From the NCBI GenBank assembly GCA_015064625.1, contig SVRW01000003.1, positions 1 through 64,000 of the forward strand: DNA of 64,000 nt. Reading direction: 5' to 3'. The DNA comes from Oscillospiraceae bacterium. GTDB taxonomy: Bacteria > Bacillota > Clostridia > Oscillospirales > CAG-382. Every line of letters begins with the position of its first letter. Within the stretch, counting starts at the first letter, position 1. The notes under the pieces are model-generated. The model was not told the DNA's origin. It saw only the letters and a program-made list of their open reading frames with translations, and searched no databases. The position numbers were made by a program, and so were the translations under genes. This document shows positions 1-7,413 of the stretch, piece after piece.

Positions 1-245
1 AAGCAAAGTATTATTACTACGACGAAAACGAAAATGGCGATTACGTTATGGAATATTCCGCAGTTTTGGAGGTTCCAAGCGATTACTACGATGAAAAGCT
101 TATATATATCCCTTACGTTTCCTACGTAAAGGGTATGGAGCATTGGGTTGTTCAGAAACCCGATGAACCCACAGTATATCAGCTGGGAAGCGTAAAGGAA
201 GTTTATACTATAAACGGCTTTAACCCAACACCCGCAGTTCAATAA
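1..245 (+). CDS. C-terminal end of an unidentified protein (cut by window edge)
   Basis: An open frame runs in from the left edge (codons in phase with position 3) and ends at TAA 243-245, so only the last ~80 residues are visible. The segment is rich in Tyr, Asp and Glu (AKYYYYDENENGDYVMEY near the start) and has alternating hydrophobic residues suggesting beta strands. There is no membrane segment and no motif I recognise. It may be the end of an extracellular or cell-surface protein, but that is only an impression from composition. A hairpin terminator follows at 394-430. Function unknown. Confidence 0.6.
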   Translation, partial: AKYYYYDENENGDYVMEYSAVLEVPSDYYDEKLIYIPYVSYVKGMEHWVVQKPDEPTVYQLGSVKEVYTINGFNPTPAVQ

Positions 246-294
246 TTAAGCTTGGCGTCTGCTGTCTTCACCCGTGACAGAAGACGCAAACAAC

Positions 295-368
295 GGCACA
301 GAGTACGGTTCTCAATCCTGCTATACAGGATAGAGAAGCAGGTCTTCGACCCCGTCCCCGTGTTCCGC
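295..368 (-). repeat. 74-bp intergenic repeat, copy 1 (inverted relative to copy at 43204)
   Basis: Read on the minus strand, this segment matches 43204-43277 almost base for base, including CGGAACACGG, GAAGACCTG, a TCCTGC/GCAGGA hairpin and GATTGAGAACC. The loop of the central hairpin differs (TATA here, GCA in the other copy) while the stem is kept, so the hairpin is probably what is conserved. The ACGGTTCTC core also occurs in the REP palindromes at 18-20 kb, so the families may be related. A separate hairpin with GTCT-CTGTC arms lies just upstream at 257-285. Confidence 0.75.
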
Positions 369-393
369 GCAAGCATTTAATAAATTGAAAACA

Positions 394-430
394 CAACCCG
401 AAAAGGCAAATGCCAATTCGGGTTGCGTTT
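394..430 (+). terminator. Rho-independent terminator with AACCCGAA / TTCGGGTT stem
   Basis: CAACCCGAA at 394-402 pairs with TTCGGGTTG at 417-425. The loop contains a second self-complementary GGCAAATGCC. A run of T follows. It fits the end of transcription from the left-edge gene. Confidence 0.75.
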
Positions 431-451
431 TTCTATGCTTGAACAAAAAAC

Positions 452-483
452 GGCTGTACCAAGTGCTTTTACTTGATACAGCC
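452..483 (-). terminator. Terminator for the VTC-DUF4956 operon
   Basis: GGCTGTACCAAGT (452-464) pairs with its complement ending at 483. On the minus strand the stem is followed by GTTTTTTG, a classical U tract, directly downstream of the DUF4956 stop codon. Confidence 0.8.
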
Positions 484-488
484 AAATT

Positions 489-1187
489 TTATCCTTCAAC
501 TATTTTATCTGCAAATTCGGAAAGGATATAGGAGATTTCAAGGTTACCGTTACGGCATCTGATTTCGTCAATCATATCCTTTGGAGAAGCATCATGCTTC
601 ATAATCACCGTGTACTGAAGCTCAAAGAGAGACCCGAATTCTCTTGTTTTGATTCTGCGGAGTCTTGCGCTGTTTGTATATTTTTCAAATATATCGTCAA
701 AAAGATTATTGAAGTTAAGGTCTTCGGGAACGGTAATTCTGAGCTTGATATTTGTGGGCTTGGGAGCGGCAAACTTCGTAACGTTGACGATGAAGAATAC
801 AACGCACATAACAAGAACGAGAAGAACGGCAAATCCAACGTAGCCGATTCCGCAACCGATACCTGAAACTAAAGCGAGGAAAATGTATGTAAGGTCCTTT
901 GGGTCAGCAGGAGCACTTCTGAATCTGACAATGGAGAAAACGCCCATTGCACCTATAGCTCTCGCTGTGTTTGCACTTATGAGGAACATAACAACCGCCA
1001 TAATCGGTGGTATAAACAAAAGGGATAGGGCAAGGCTTGAAGAATATCCTGTTTTTTTGTTTGTGAAAATGTATATAAGACTTGTTATAAGTCCGAGCAC
1101 AAGAGCTGCACCGATAATTATTGCCGCATCGGCAAACGTGTTTGTGTTGGCATCAACGACGGGGGCGAAAAGCTTATCAATTTTCAT
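489..1187 (-). CDS. DUF4956 family membrane protein
   Basis: 232-residue integral membrane protein with about four hydrophobic segments in its first ~140 residues and a soluble C-terminal half. The segment between helices, SIVRFRSAPADPKDLTYIF, is characteristic of DUF4956. Proteins of this family are regularly encoded next to VTC-domain proteins, as here: the VTC gene ends 24 bp upstream and both run in the same direction, so they form an operon. AAGGAG precedes the ATG. The C-terminal half (LRITVPEDLNFNNLFDDIFEKY...) looks like a small alpha/beta domain of the type seen in this family. The biochemical role is not established. By association it may work with the VTC protein at the membrane in polyphosphate synthesis or in an envelope process. 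Confidence 0.85.
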   Translation of the reverse strand: MKIDKLFAPVVDANTNTFADAAIIIGAALVLGLITSLIYIFTNKKTGYSSSLALSLLFIPPIMAVVMFLISANTARAIGAMGVFSIVRFRSAPADPKDLTYIFLALVSGIGCGIGYVGFAVLLVLVMCVVFFIVNVTKFAAPKPTNIKLRITVPEDLNFNNLFDDIFEKYTNSARLRRIKTREFGSLFELQYTVIMKHDASPKDMIDEIRCRNGNLEISYILSEFADKIVEG

Positions 1188-1211
1188 GTTTTTCTCCTTC
1201 TGAATTTAATA

Positions 1212-1931
1212 TTATAATGTCTTTCTTGGATTTTTCCTGCAATGTGATAAATATTCTTTTCCGTATTTGGAATAGCTTGAAGAATATATCTTCATTTCGG
1301 AAAGAATTTTGCAAAGCCATAACGGCATAGCGTTTTCGAATTTTATTTCCATCAGATAATTTTCGGGAGGTAATACGTATTCTCCGCCATCACCTTCAGC
1401 AAACGAAAGGCGGTCGCGCCTTGCTAAAATATTTCGGTCAAAAGTAACTCTGAGGGATGAATCCTCAATTCCAAAAAGAGCGTATCTTTCGTATCTTAAA
1501 AAAACGTTGGGCGAAACGTTGAAGGTATCGAGATAATATTGAATCTCGTTCGCTTTCTGGCCTGTTGTTCCTTCCGGAAGCTTGCCTTCTTTAATGAAAT
1601 ATTCTCCTTCTTCTCTCGTGAGAGAAATTCGCCTTTTACTTACTACTTTGTTTATTTTTTTCTTTATTTCGAGAAAGTATGGCGCTTTTTCATCCGTTAA
1701 TGAGTAGGTTCTCATTCTCATTTTTTCCTTGTAATAAGGCTTTGAGGTTGACATTCTGATAACTGATTCGTTTTTTGTGTCGTAATATATATTGTATATT
1801 GTGTAGAAATCGCCGTTTTTGCAATATTTATCATGCTTCATCTTATCGCAAAGAAGGCTCATAAGAAGATCTCCCTGCTCTTTTGACAGGATATATTTTC
1901 TTTCGTAACGCTTGAAAGTGAAAATTGCCAA
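1212..1931 (-). CDS. VTC-domain (polyphosphate polymerase-like) protein
   Basis: VTC domains are CYTH-fold triphosphate tunnel enzymes; in yeast Vtc4 the domain makes polyphosphate from ATP. The expected basic and acidic tunnel motifs are present: KRYERKYIL near the N-terminus, MRMRTY, FLEIKKKINKVVSKRR mid-protein, RYERYALFG, and LMEIKFEN near the C-terminus. I set the start at TTG 1931 (protein MAIFTFKRYERKY): the AAAGGAG is immediately adjacent to an in-frame ATG at 1940 but well spaced (9 nt) from this TTG. It is the first gene of a two-gene operon with the DUF4956 membrane protein. No transmembrane segment is seen, so the partner may anchor it. The polymerase activity itself is inferred from the family. 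Confidence 0.85.
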   Translation of the reverse strand: MAIFTFKRYERKYILSKEQGDLLMSLLCDKMKHDKYCKNGDFYTIYNIYYDTKNESVIRMSTSKPYYKEKMRMRTYSLTDEKAPYFLEIKKKINKVVSKRRISLTREEGEYFIKEGKLPEGTTGQKANEIQYYLDTFNVSPNVFLRYERYALFGIEDSSLRVTFDRNILARRDRLSFAEGDGGEYVLPPENYLMEIKFENAMPLWLCKILSEMKIYSSSYSKYGKEYLSHCRKNPRKTL

Positions 1932-1940
1932 GGTTCGCAT

Positions 1941-2258
1941 CTCCTTTCACGAGGCTATAACACAATATGACATATTAAACCAAAAAGCTGAAAATCATAT
2001 GAGAATGTTGAAAAAAATCGAAAAAATTTAAACACCATTTACTCCCGATTCTATGTAATTATATACCAAACACAAATAAAAACAAGTGGGAGAATATAAA
2101 GCTTTTGAAAACAAATATAGTGAAAACGGCGTTTTTCACATGCGAAAGCGAAAAATACTGAATTTCCTTATCTTGAATATGTGTATTTTGTTAACAGAAA
2201 ACGGGAGCTGTGGAAAAATATGGGTGAGTAAAATATTTACAATCGTTTTTTGAAAAAA
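1941..2258. other. Intergenic region between VTC gene and sigG
   Basis: No ORF that I can support. There is a hairpin GTGAAAAC (2120-2127) / GTTTTTCAC (2131-2139) with a 3-nt loop, without a following T run. The region is very AT rich and probably holds the leftward promoter of the VTC operon, which I could not place convincingly. Confidence 0.5.
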
Positions 2259-2289
2259 TGAAATAAACCTCTCTTTGCAGGGCAAAATA
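2259..2289 (+). promoter_or_regulatory. Possible sigma-F/sigma-G type promoter of sigG
   Basis: GGGCAAAATA at 2280-2289 fits the forespore sigma -10 consensus GGnnAnAhTr, and TGAAATA at 2259-2265 is a plausible -35 element with a 14-nt spacer. The location, 30 nt upstream of the sigG start, is appropriate. In Bacillus sigG is first transcribed by sigma-F and then by itself. The -35 match is imperfect, so this is a suggestion. Confidence 0.4.
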
Positions 2290-2318
2290 GATTTGCATTG
2301 CATAGGGAGGTTTTTTTA

Positions 2319-3089
2319 ATGTACAACAAAGTCGAAATATGCGGAATTAACACGTCGAAGCTCAGAGTTTTGTCGGAAAACGAAAAGAACGAATTGATGA
2401 AAAAGACGAAAAATGGCGACTTTAAAGCGCGTGAGGAGCTGATAAACGGAAATTTAAGGCTTGTACTCAGCGTTTTGCAGGGCTTTCAGAACCGAGGCGA
2501 AAATCCTGACGATTTGTTTCAGGTTGGATGCATCGGACTCATAAAAGCTATTGACAACTTTGATATAACTCTTGATGTGAAATTTTCAACCTATGCCGTT
2601 CCTATGATAGTAGGGGAGATAAGAAGATATCTCAGGGATAATAACGCCATAAGGGTTTCCCGCTCCGTAAGAGATTTGGCATATAAGGCTCTGCAAGCAA
2701 AGGAAGAGCTTCAGGCGAAGCTGTCGAGAGAGCCTTCCAACGCAGAAATTGCAAAGTATCTTGATGTTAAGATAGAAGCGGTTGTAAACGCTATGGAAGC
2801 AATTGTTGACCCAGTTTCCATTTTCGAACCCGTTTATTCCGACGGTACGGACTCAATTTATCTTCTTGACCAGATAAGCGATAATAAAAACGTCAGTGAA
2901 AAATGGATAACGGATATAGCTCTTGATTCGGCATTCAAAAAGCTTTGCAAAAGAGAAAGAGACATTATAGATCTTCGATTTTTTAAAGGAAAAACTCAAA
3001 CAGAGGTAGCGTCTGAGGTGGGAATCTCACAAGCGCAAGTATCACGAATCGAAAAAAGTGCATTAGAGCACATGCGGTCTGAACTTTAG
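2319..3089 (+). CDS. sigG: RNA polymerase sporulation sigma factor SigG
   Basis: 256-residue sigma-70 family factor for late forespore gene expression. The N-terminus MYNKVEICGINTSKLRVL is the signature of SigG. Region 2 (DDLFQVGCIGLIKAIDNFD, then FSTYAVPMIVGEIRRYLRDN) binds core enzyme and the -10 element. Region 4 ends with a helix-turn-helix (TQTEVASEVGISQAQVSRIEK) for the -35 element. The start at ATG 2319 is preceded by AGGGAGG at 2304-2310; an upstream in-frame TTG at 2298 is rejected. In Bacillus sigG follows spoIIGA-sigE directly; here spoIIGA-sigE lies ~42 kb away at 43.9 kb. The stop codon sits in the loop of a 26-nt hairpin (3074-3099) that begins the hairpin array downstream. Confidence 0.95.
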   Translation: MYNKVEICGINTSKLRVLSENEKNELMKKTKNGDFKAREELINGNLRLVLSVLQGFQNRGENPDDLFQVGCIGLIKAIDNFDITLDVKFSTYAVPMIVGEIRRYLRDNNAIRVSRSVRDLAYKALQAKEELQAKLSREPSNAEIAKYLDVKIEAVVNAMEAIVDPVSIFEPVYSDGTDSIYLLDQISDNKNVSEKWITDIALDSAFKKLCKRERDIIDLRFFKGKTQTEVASEVGISQAQVSRIEKSALEHMRSEL

Positions 3090-3382
3090 TTCAGACCGCA
3101 GTGATGTACGGAAACTTTGTTTCCGTTTGATGTTTGTCTTCGACAAGTGGTGTTCGCTTTCAGCGAGTGAAGTATTTTGCTTCGCAAAAAGTTAAGGAAA
3201 TTTTTCTCCCTGCGGTCGAAAAATATTTTATTAAAATGCTTTTCGAGTGAAACGAGGAAAGCTACCTTAACTTTTGGCATAGCCAAAAACTTCACGTTGG
3301 CGAAGCCAACACATCACTCCATCACGCGCTGGAAGCGCACATCACTGCAAAAGCTCTGCTTTTGCATCAGTCCGCAAGGACT
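3074..3382. repeat. Array of about ten different short hairpins with an embedded palindromic module
   Basis: Between sigG and cysK the DNA is a chain of small stem-loops with different stems: GCGGTCTGAAC, ACGGAAAC/GTTTCCGT, TTGTC/GACAA, TTCGCT/AGCGAG, TTTTGC/GCAAAA, TTTTGGC/GCCAAAA, GTTGGC/GCCAAC, GCGCT/AGCGC, GCAAAAGC/GCTTTTGC and CAGTCC/GGACTG. They are joined by short spacers of the TGAAGT / TGATGT / ATCACT kind. A ~95-bp palindromic module (3189-3283) with AAGTTAAGG / CCTTAACTT ends is inserted in the middle. The first hairpin overlaps the sigG stop and the last one forms the final codons of cysK. Similar arrays occur at 28494 and 52371. Confidence 0.8.
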
Positions 3383-4290
3383 GACAAATACCTGTCTCCC
3401 GTATCGGGTAAAACAACAACGATGTTTTTGTCCTTATATTCGTCTTTTTTTGCGATTTTCAAAGCGGCAGAAAGGGCAGCGCCTGATGATATACCAACAA
3501 GGATTCCTTCCGCTTTACCTAAGTCTTTAAGAGTCTGGTACGCTTCTTCCGTTGTCGACGTTATAATTTCGTCGTATATTTTCGTATTCAGCACCTTGGG
3601 AACAAATCCTGCACCAATACCTTGAAGCTTGTGAGAACCCGATTTCCCTTGGGACAGAACGGGGGAGTCCGAAGGCTCTACAGCAACGATTTTGATTTTT
3701 GGATTTTTACTTTTAAGGAATTCACCAACTCCCGTAATAGTTCCACCTGTGCCAACGCCTGCCACAAAAACGTCAACGTTTCCTTCTGTGTCTTCCCAGA
3801 TTTCAGGTCCCGTTGTTTCAAAATGAGCCTTGGCGTTTGCTTTGTTCTCAAACTGATTTGGAATAAAAGCTTTTGGGAAGGAGCTTTTTAATTCTTCTGC
3901 TTTTTTAATAGCTCCCGCCATCCCTTCCGCTCCCTTTGTGAGTACAAGTTCTGCTCCGTAAAGACGCATGAGGGATTTTCTTTCTTCAGACATTGTTTCG
4001 GGCATAACTATGACTGCCTTATATCCTCTTGATGCGGCAACAGAAGCAAGCCCTATCCCCGTGTTTCCCGAAGTAGGCTCAATAATAACTGTTTCCTTAT
4101 CAATATGACCATCTTTTATGCCTTGGTCTAACATATATTTTGCGGCTCTGTCCTTGGCTGACCCAGTTGGGTTGAAATATTCAAGCTTTGCGTAAATTTT
4201 GCCTTTACATTCAAATTGCTTTTCAATATTTTTAAGTCTTAAAAGGGGCGTTTTTCCAATAAGCTCCTCGGCTGATTCGTATATTTTCAT
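3367..4290 (-). CDS. cysK: Cysteine synthase A (O-acetylserine sulfhydrylase)
   Basis: 307-residue PLP enzyme, fold type II, making L-cysteine from O-acetyl-L-serine and sulfide. The PLP lysine is in PTGSAKDRAA (about residue 46), the substrate loop is PTSGNTGIGLA, the phosphate-binding glycine loop is GVGTGGTITG, and SSGAALSA lies near the C-terminus; all are typical of CysK. GGAGAG sits upstream of the ATG. It is the last gene of a leftward run trkA-trkH-cysK, 39 bp after trkH, so probably cotranscribed. The C-terminus is odd: the last five codons and the stop (after GDRYL) are encoded by the terminal hairpin CAGTCC...GGACTG of the intergenic array, so the native tail appears to have been replaced by repeat sequence. 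Confidence 0.95.
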   Translation of the reverse strand: MKIYESAEELIGKTPLLRLKNIEKQFECKGKIYAKLEYFNPTGSAKDRAAKYMLDQGIKDGHIDKETVIIEPTSGNTGIGLASVAASRGYKAVIVMPETMSEERKSLMRLYGAELVLTKGAEGMAGAIKKAEELKSSFPKAFIPNQFENKANAKAHFETTGPEIWEDTEGNVDVFVAGVGTGGTITGVGEFLKSKNPKIKIVAVEPSDSPVLSQGKSGSHKLQGIGAGFVPKVLNTKIYDEIITSTTEEAYQTLKDLGKAEGILVGISSGAALSAALKIAKKDEYKDKNIVVVLPDTGDRYLSVLAD

Positions 4291-4329
4291 TTATACTCTC
4301 CTGAAAAATTATGTGGATTTTCGGGGATT

Positions 4330-5871
4330 TTAAAGCTTTTTCCATGTTCTCTTGCTGAACAGTATAAGCACAGGGAGAATTTCAAGTCTTCCTAAAAGCA
4401 TTGTAAGAATCAGAATGATTTTTGAGAATACATTGTAATGTACATAGCTTGCGTACGGGCCTACGGCTTCGAACGCAGGACCAACGTTGGAAAGGCAAGC
4501 AAGAACTGAGGAAAAATTGCTGAAAAATCCGTGGGTTACTTCGTAAGCTCCCGCATCGGATGTTACGGTTATAGTCTGACCGTTTACGGAATCGAAGGAT
4601 AAAAGGAAAAGAGAAATAACAAAAATGAAAGAATAAAGGGTTATAAACGAAAAAACGTCGTTTATAGTCTGCATCTCCAAGGTTTTACCTTCGAACTTTG
4701 ACTTTGGAACGTATCTTGGGTTTATGAGCTTTCTGATATTGATATAAGCACCTTTTACCGCTATAACGATTCTTGAAAGCTTAATTCCGCCTGACGTTGA
4801 GCCTGCCATAGCACCTGTGAACATAACGACAATGAGAGCCGTTTTTGACAGCATTGGCCAAAGGTTATAATCAGTTGTTGTAAATCCTGCGGTTGTCATG
4901 AGTGATGATACCTGAAACAAAGAGTGGCGGAATGCTTCTTCCGTAGTATATTCCTGCGGAAACGCACCGAATTTCCCCATAAGTCCGAGAAACACAAATC
5001 CTACGGCAGAGGCGACTATCAAAAAATAACTGCGTACTTCCTCGCTTTTGAAAACTGCCTTTGCTTTCCCGATAAGCAATAAATAGTATAAGCTGAAATT
5101 GCACCCGAAAAAGATGAGAAAAACAGCCATAACGTATTGTGAAAATGGGTTGAAGGCTTCCATGCTTCCGGGAATAAAACCGAATCCGCCTGTACCCGCG
5201 CAACCGAAGGTTGCAAGCAGGCTAAAGAAAAGCTTTTCGTTTTCATATCCGGGTATTGGTTTGTCAAGCATTAAAATTACAATTTCAAGAAGGGTCATTC
5301 CGAGGTAAATAAGGTATAATATTCTTGTTGTAACCTTCATCTTTGAAACGATTTTTCCAACCTGCGGTCCAGGGCTTTCCGCGCGAAGAAGATGCATGGA
5401 AGAACCGTCATCACTTTCAGGGATAAATATAAGAACGAAAACAAGAATCCCCATTCCGCCAATCCAATGGGAAAAGCTACGCCAGAAAAGGGTTGAACGG
5501 GACATTGCGGTTATATCCGTTATTATGCTTGCCCCCGTGGTTGTAAAGCCTGACATTATTTCAAAGCAGGCATTTACGTAATTGGGAATATCACCGTTTA
5601 TAACGAAAGGTATTGCACCGAATAACGTCATTATTATCCATACGAGCGCTGTTAACGCAAAACCTTCTTTTTGGTAAAGGGTGTTTCTTCTTGCCTTGGG
5701 AATTTGTAATGCAAAGCCAAATGCGGATAATATTGCAATAGGAATTATAAATGCAAGGTTATGAATTACGGATTCCTTGTAAATGAAGCTTACCGCCAGA
5801 GGCGCAAGCATCAATACTGCTTCGAGAAGCATGATTTTTCCTAAAATATTACCTAATTTTTTGTAGTTCAT
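4330..5871 (-). CDS. trkH: TrkH-family potassium uptake membrane subunit
   Basis: 513-residue polytopic membrane protein with four MPM (membrane-pore-membrane) repeats. The selectivity-filter-like loops are visible: SGFTTTGAS (~residue 108), GCAGTGGFGF (~225), SSLMTTAGFTTTDY (~325) and LSNVGPAFEAVG (~465). It imports K+ together with the cytosolic RCK subunit TrkA, encoded immediately upstream (8 bp apart, same strand). The length fits TrkH rather than the shorter KtrB (~450 residues), but the two are hard to separate by eye. Confidence 0.93.
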   Translation of the reverse strand: MNYKKLGNILGKIMLLEAVLMLAPLAVSFIYKESVIHNLAFIIPIAILSAFGFALQIPKARRNTLYQKEGFALTALVWIIMTLFGAIPFVINGDIPNYVNACFEIMSGFTTTGASIITDITAMSRSTLFWRSFSHWIGGMGILVFVLIFIPESDDGSSMHLLRAESPGPQVGKIVSKMKVTTRILYLIYLGMTLLEIVILMLDKPIPGYENEKLFFSLLATFGCAGTGGFGFIPGSMEAFNPFSQYVMAVFLIFFGCNFSLYYLLLIGKAKAVFKSEEVRSYFLIVASAVGFVFLGLMGKFGAFPQEYTTEEAFRHSLFQVSSLMTTAGFTTTDYNLWPMLSKTALIVVMFTGAMAGSTSGGIKLSRIVIAVKGAYINIRKLINPRYVPKSKFEGKTLEMQTINDVFSFITLYSFIFVISLFLLSFDSVNGQTITVTSDAGAYEVTHGFFSNFSSVLACLSNVGPAFEAVGPYASYVHYNVFSKIILILTMLLGRLEILPVLILFSKRTWKKL

Positions 5872-5879
5872 AAGCCACC

Positions 5880-7235
5880 TTATTCGAAAACGTCGTTGAG
5901 ATCGTCAAAGTTTTTGTGAGTTGTAACAACAACAACGTTATCACCAAGTCTGATTTCGGAATTGCCGTTTGGAATTATTATTTCGTTTTTGCGGATGATG
6001 CAGGCTATGAGACAATTCTTTTTGATGTTTAACTCTCTCAGTGGCTTGTTATAAAAATATTCTTCACGTTTTGCAGAAAATTCAAGAGCTTCCACCTGAT
6101 CGTTTACGAGCTGATACATAGTGAGCACGTTACTTCCGACTGAATTTGCAAGAGCGCGGATATAACTTATTATCCTGCCCGCAACAATATGCTTAGGGGA
6201 AACGTTATTGTTGATTCCAAGCTCGTCCAACATTCCGTAAAGGTCGTCGTTTTTAATTTGAGTGATAGCTTTTTTTACTTTTTTCTTATTGGCAAACATT
6301 GAAACTATCATGTTTTCTTCGTCAATGTCCGTCAATGCGACGAATGCGTCTATTGCCTCTATTCCTTCTTCAATGAGAATATCATGCTGTGTTCCGTTAC
6401 CGCAAATAACGGTAACGTCAGGGAGAAGTTCGGCAAGCTCTTCGGCTCTTTCAGGGTCGTTTTCAATAAGCTTTACCTTATATTTCTTTCGAGAGAGGGA
6501 TTCAGCAAGATAATATCCTATGCGGTTCCCGCCTACAATCATTACGTTTTTCAAAGGAGATTTAACAAGATCAGCTTCGGAAAGGAAGTCTCCCAACGCT
6601 CTTGCCTCGGATGTGAAATGAATCCTGTCTCCTTCCTGAATGATGAAATCACCAGTTGGAATAATAACCTCGTCACCTCTCTGTACTGCACAGATAAGTA
6701 TCTTCGTGTGTAGCTTTTTGCCGAGGGAAATAAGGGTTTCGCCAATGAGTGAACAGCCTTTTTCCGCAAGTATTTCAACAAGAGATACTCTGCCTCTTGC
6801 AAAATGCTCTATCTGTACTACGGAAGGAAGGTTTATTATGTTGAATATCTCGTTTGCCATTTCTCTCTCTGGGTTGACTATCATTGCAATTCCCAGATAG
6901 TCCTTCATTTCCAATATCTGATTTCTGTAATCGGGATTGCGGACTCTCGCTATTGTGTTTTTAACGCCAAGCTTTTTGGCAACGAGACAAGCAAAAATAT
7001 TCAATTCATCGCTTTCTGTCAAAACGATGGCAAGGTCAGCGTCCTTCATGTTTGCTTCCTTTTGTATGTCAAAGCAAGCACCGTTACCGACGATTCCGAA
7101 AACGTCATGTTTTTCAATGAGCTTCTCAACCTTGGATTTTTCTTCGTCGATAATTGTTATTGTGTGGCCTTCTCCCGAAAGGTTTTTAAGTATGGTTTTT
7201 CCTATTGTTCCAAGACCTATAATTACAATTTTCAT
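5880..7235 (-). CDS. trkA: Trk potassium uptake NAD-binding regulatory subunit TrkA
   Basis: 451-residue cytosolic gating subunit with two tandem RCK units. The first Rossmann glycine motif is IIGLGTIGKTI at residues 3-13, and the second, IVGGNRIGYYLAESL, lies near residue 235. Each is followed by a TrkA_C-type beta-rich domain, ending at ~215 and ~451. Conserved acidic residues after the second beta strand (TIIDEEKSK, LIENDPERA) fit NAD(H)/ATP binding. It is first in an operon with trkH and cysK and is driven by the promoter at 7298-7325. Confidence 0.94.
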   Translation of the reverse strand: MKIVIIGLGTIGKTILKNLSGEGHTITIIDEEKSKVEKLIEKHDVFGIVGNGACFDIQKEANMKDADLAIVLTESDELNIFACLVAKKLGVKNTIARVRNPDYRNQILEMKDYLGIAMIVNPEREMANEIFNIINLPSVVQIEHFARGRVSLVEILAEKGCSLIGETLISLGKKLHTKILICAVQRGDEVIIPTGDFIIQEGDRIHFTSEARALGDFLSEADLVKSPLKNVMIVGGNRIGYYLAESLSRKKYKVKLIENDPERAEELAELLPDVTVICGNGTQHDILIEEGIEAIDAFVALTDIDEENMIVSMFANKKKVKKAITQIKNDDLYGMLDELGINNNVSPKHIVAGRIISYIRALANSVGSNVLTMYQLVNDQVEALEFSAKREEYFYNKPLRELNIKKNCLIACIIRKNEIIIPNGNSEIRLGDNVVVVTTHKNFDDLNDVFE

Positions 7236-7297
7236 AATCTGAACGCACTCCCCGAATATCAGATGAAATTAAATTTCTAAAAAATTTAGTTTATACT

Positions 7298-7325
7298 ATT
7301 ATATCATTCTGTGAAAAATAGTCAA
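7298..7325 (-). promoter_or_regulatory. Sigma-A promoter of trkA-trkH-cysK
   Basis: On the minus strand TTGACT (7325-7320) and TATAAT (7303-7298) are separated by 16 bp, about 60 nt upstream of the trkA start. It is back to back with the tetR promoter. Confidence 0.7.
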
Positions 7326-7345
7326 TATTTTTTTGAAAAAAGGTA

Positions 7346-7402
7346 TTGACAAGATATATTTGATATGTTATATTACAATCGTAATATAACATATCAAATA
7401 TA
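7346..7402 (+). promoter_or_regulatory. tetR-ABC promoter with overlapping perfect palindromic operator
   Basis: The -35 TTGACA (7346-7351) and extended -10 TGT-TATATT (7366-7374) have a 17-bp spacer. A perfect inverted repeat with 22-nt arms (7355-7376 and 7381-7402) around AATC covers the spacer, the -10 element and the start site. The core is GATATGTTATATTAC and its complement. It is the natural operator of the TetR regulator encoded 12 bp downstream, so autorepression is the likely mode. Confidence 0.85.
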
Positions 7403-7413
7403 AAGGAGACGTT

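Noticed and set aside
3074..3382. Possible CRISPR array
   Set aside because: There is no constant repeat of 24-40 bp with unique spacers. The hairpins differ from each other and only short spacers are shared, and no cas genes are in the window.
3086..3625. ORFs of 69, 117 and 87 residues across the sigG-cysK gap
   Set aside because: They run through the hairpin array or antisense to cysK, lack ribosome sites and have no recognisable features.
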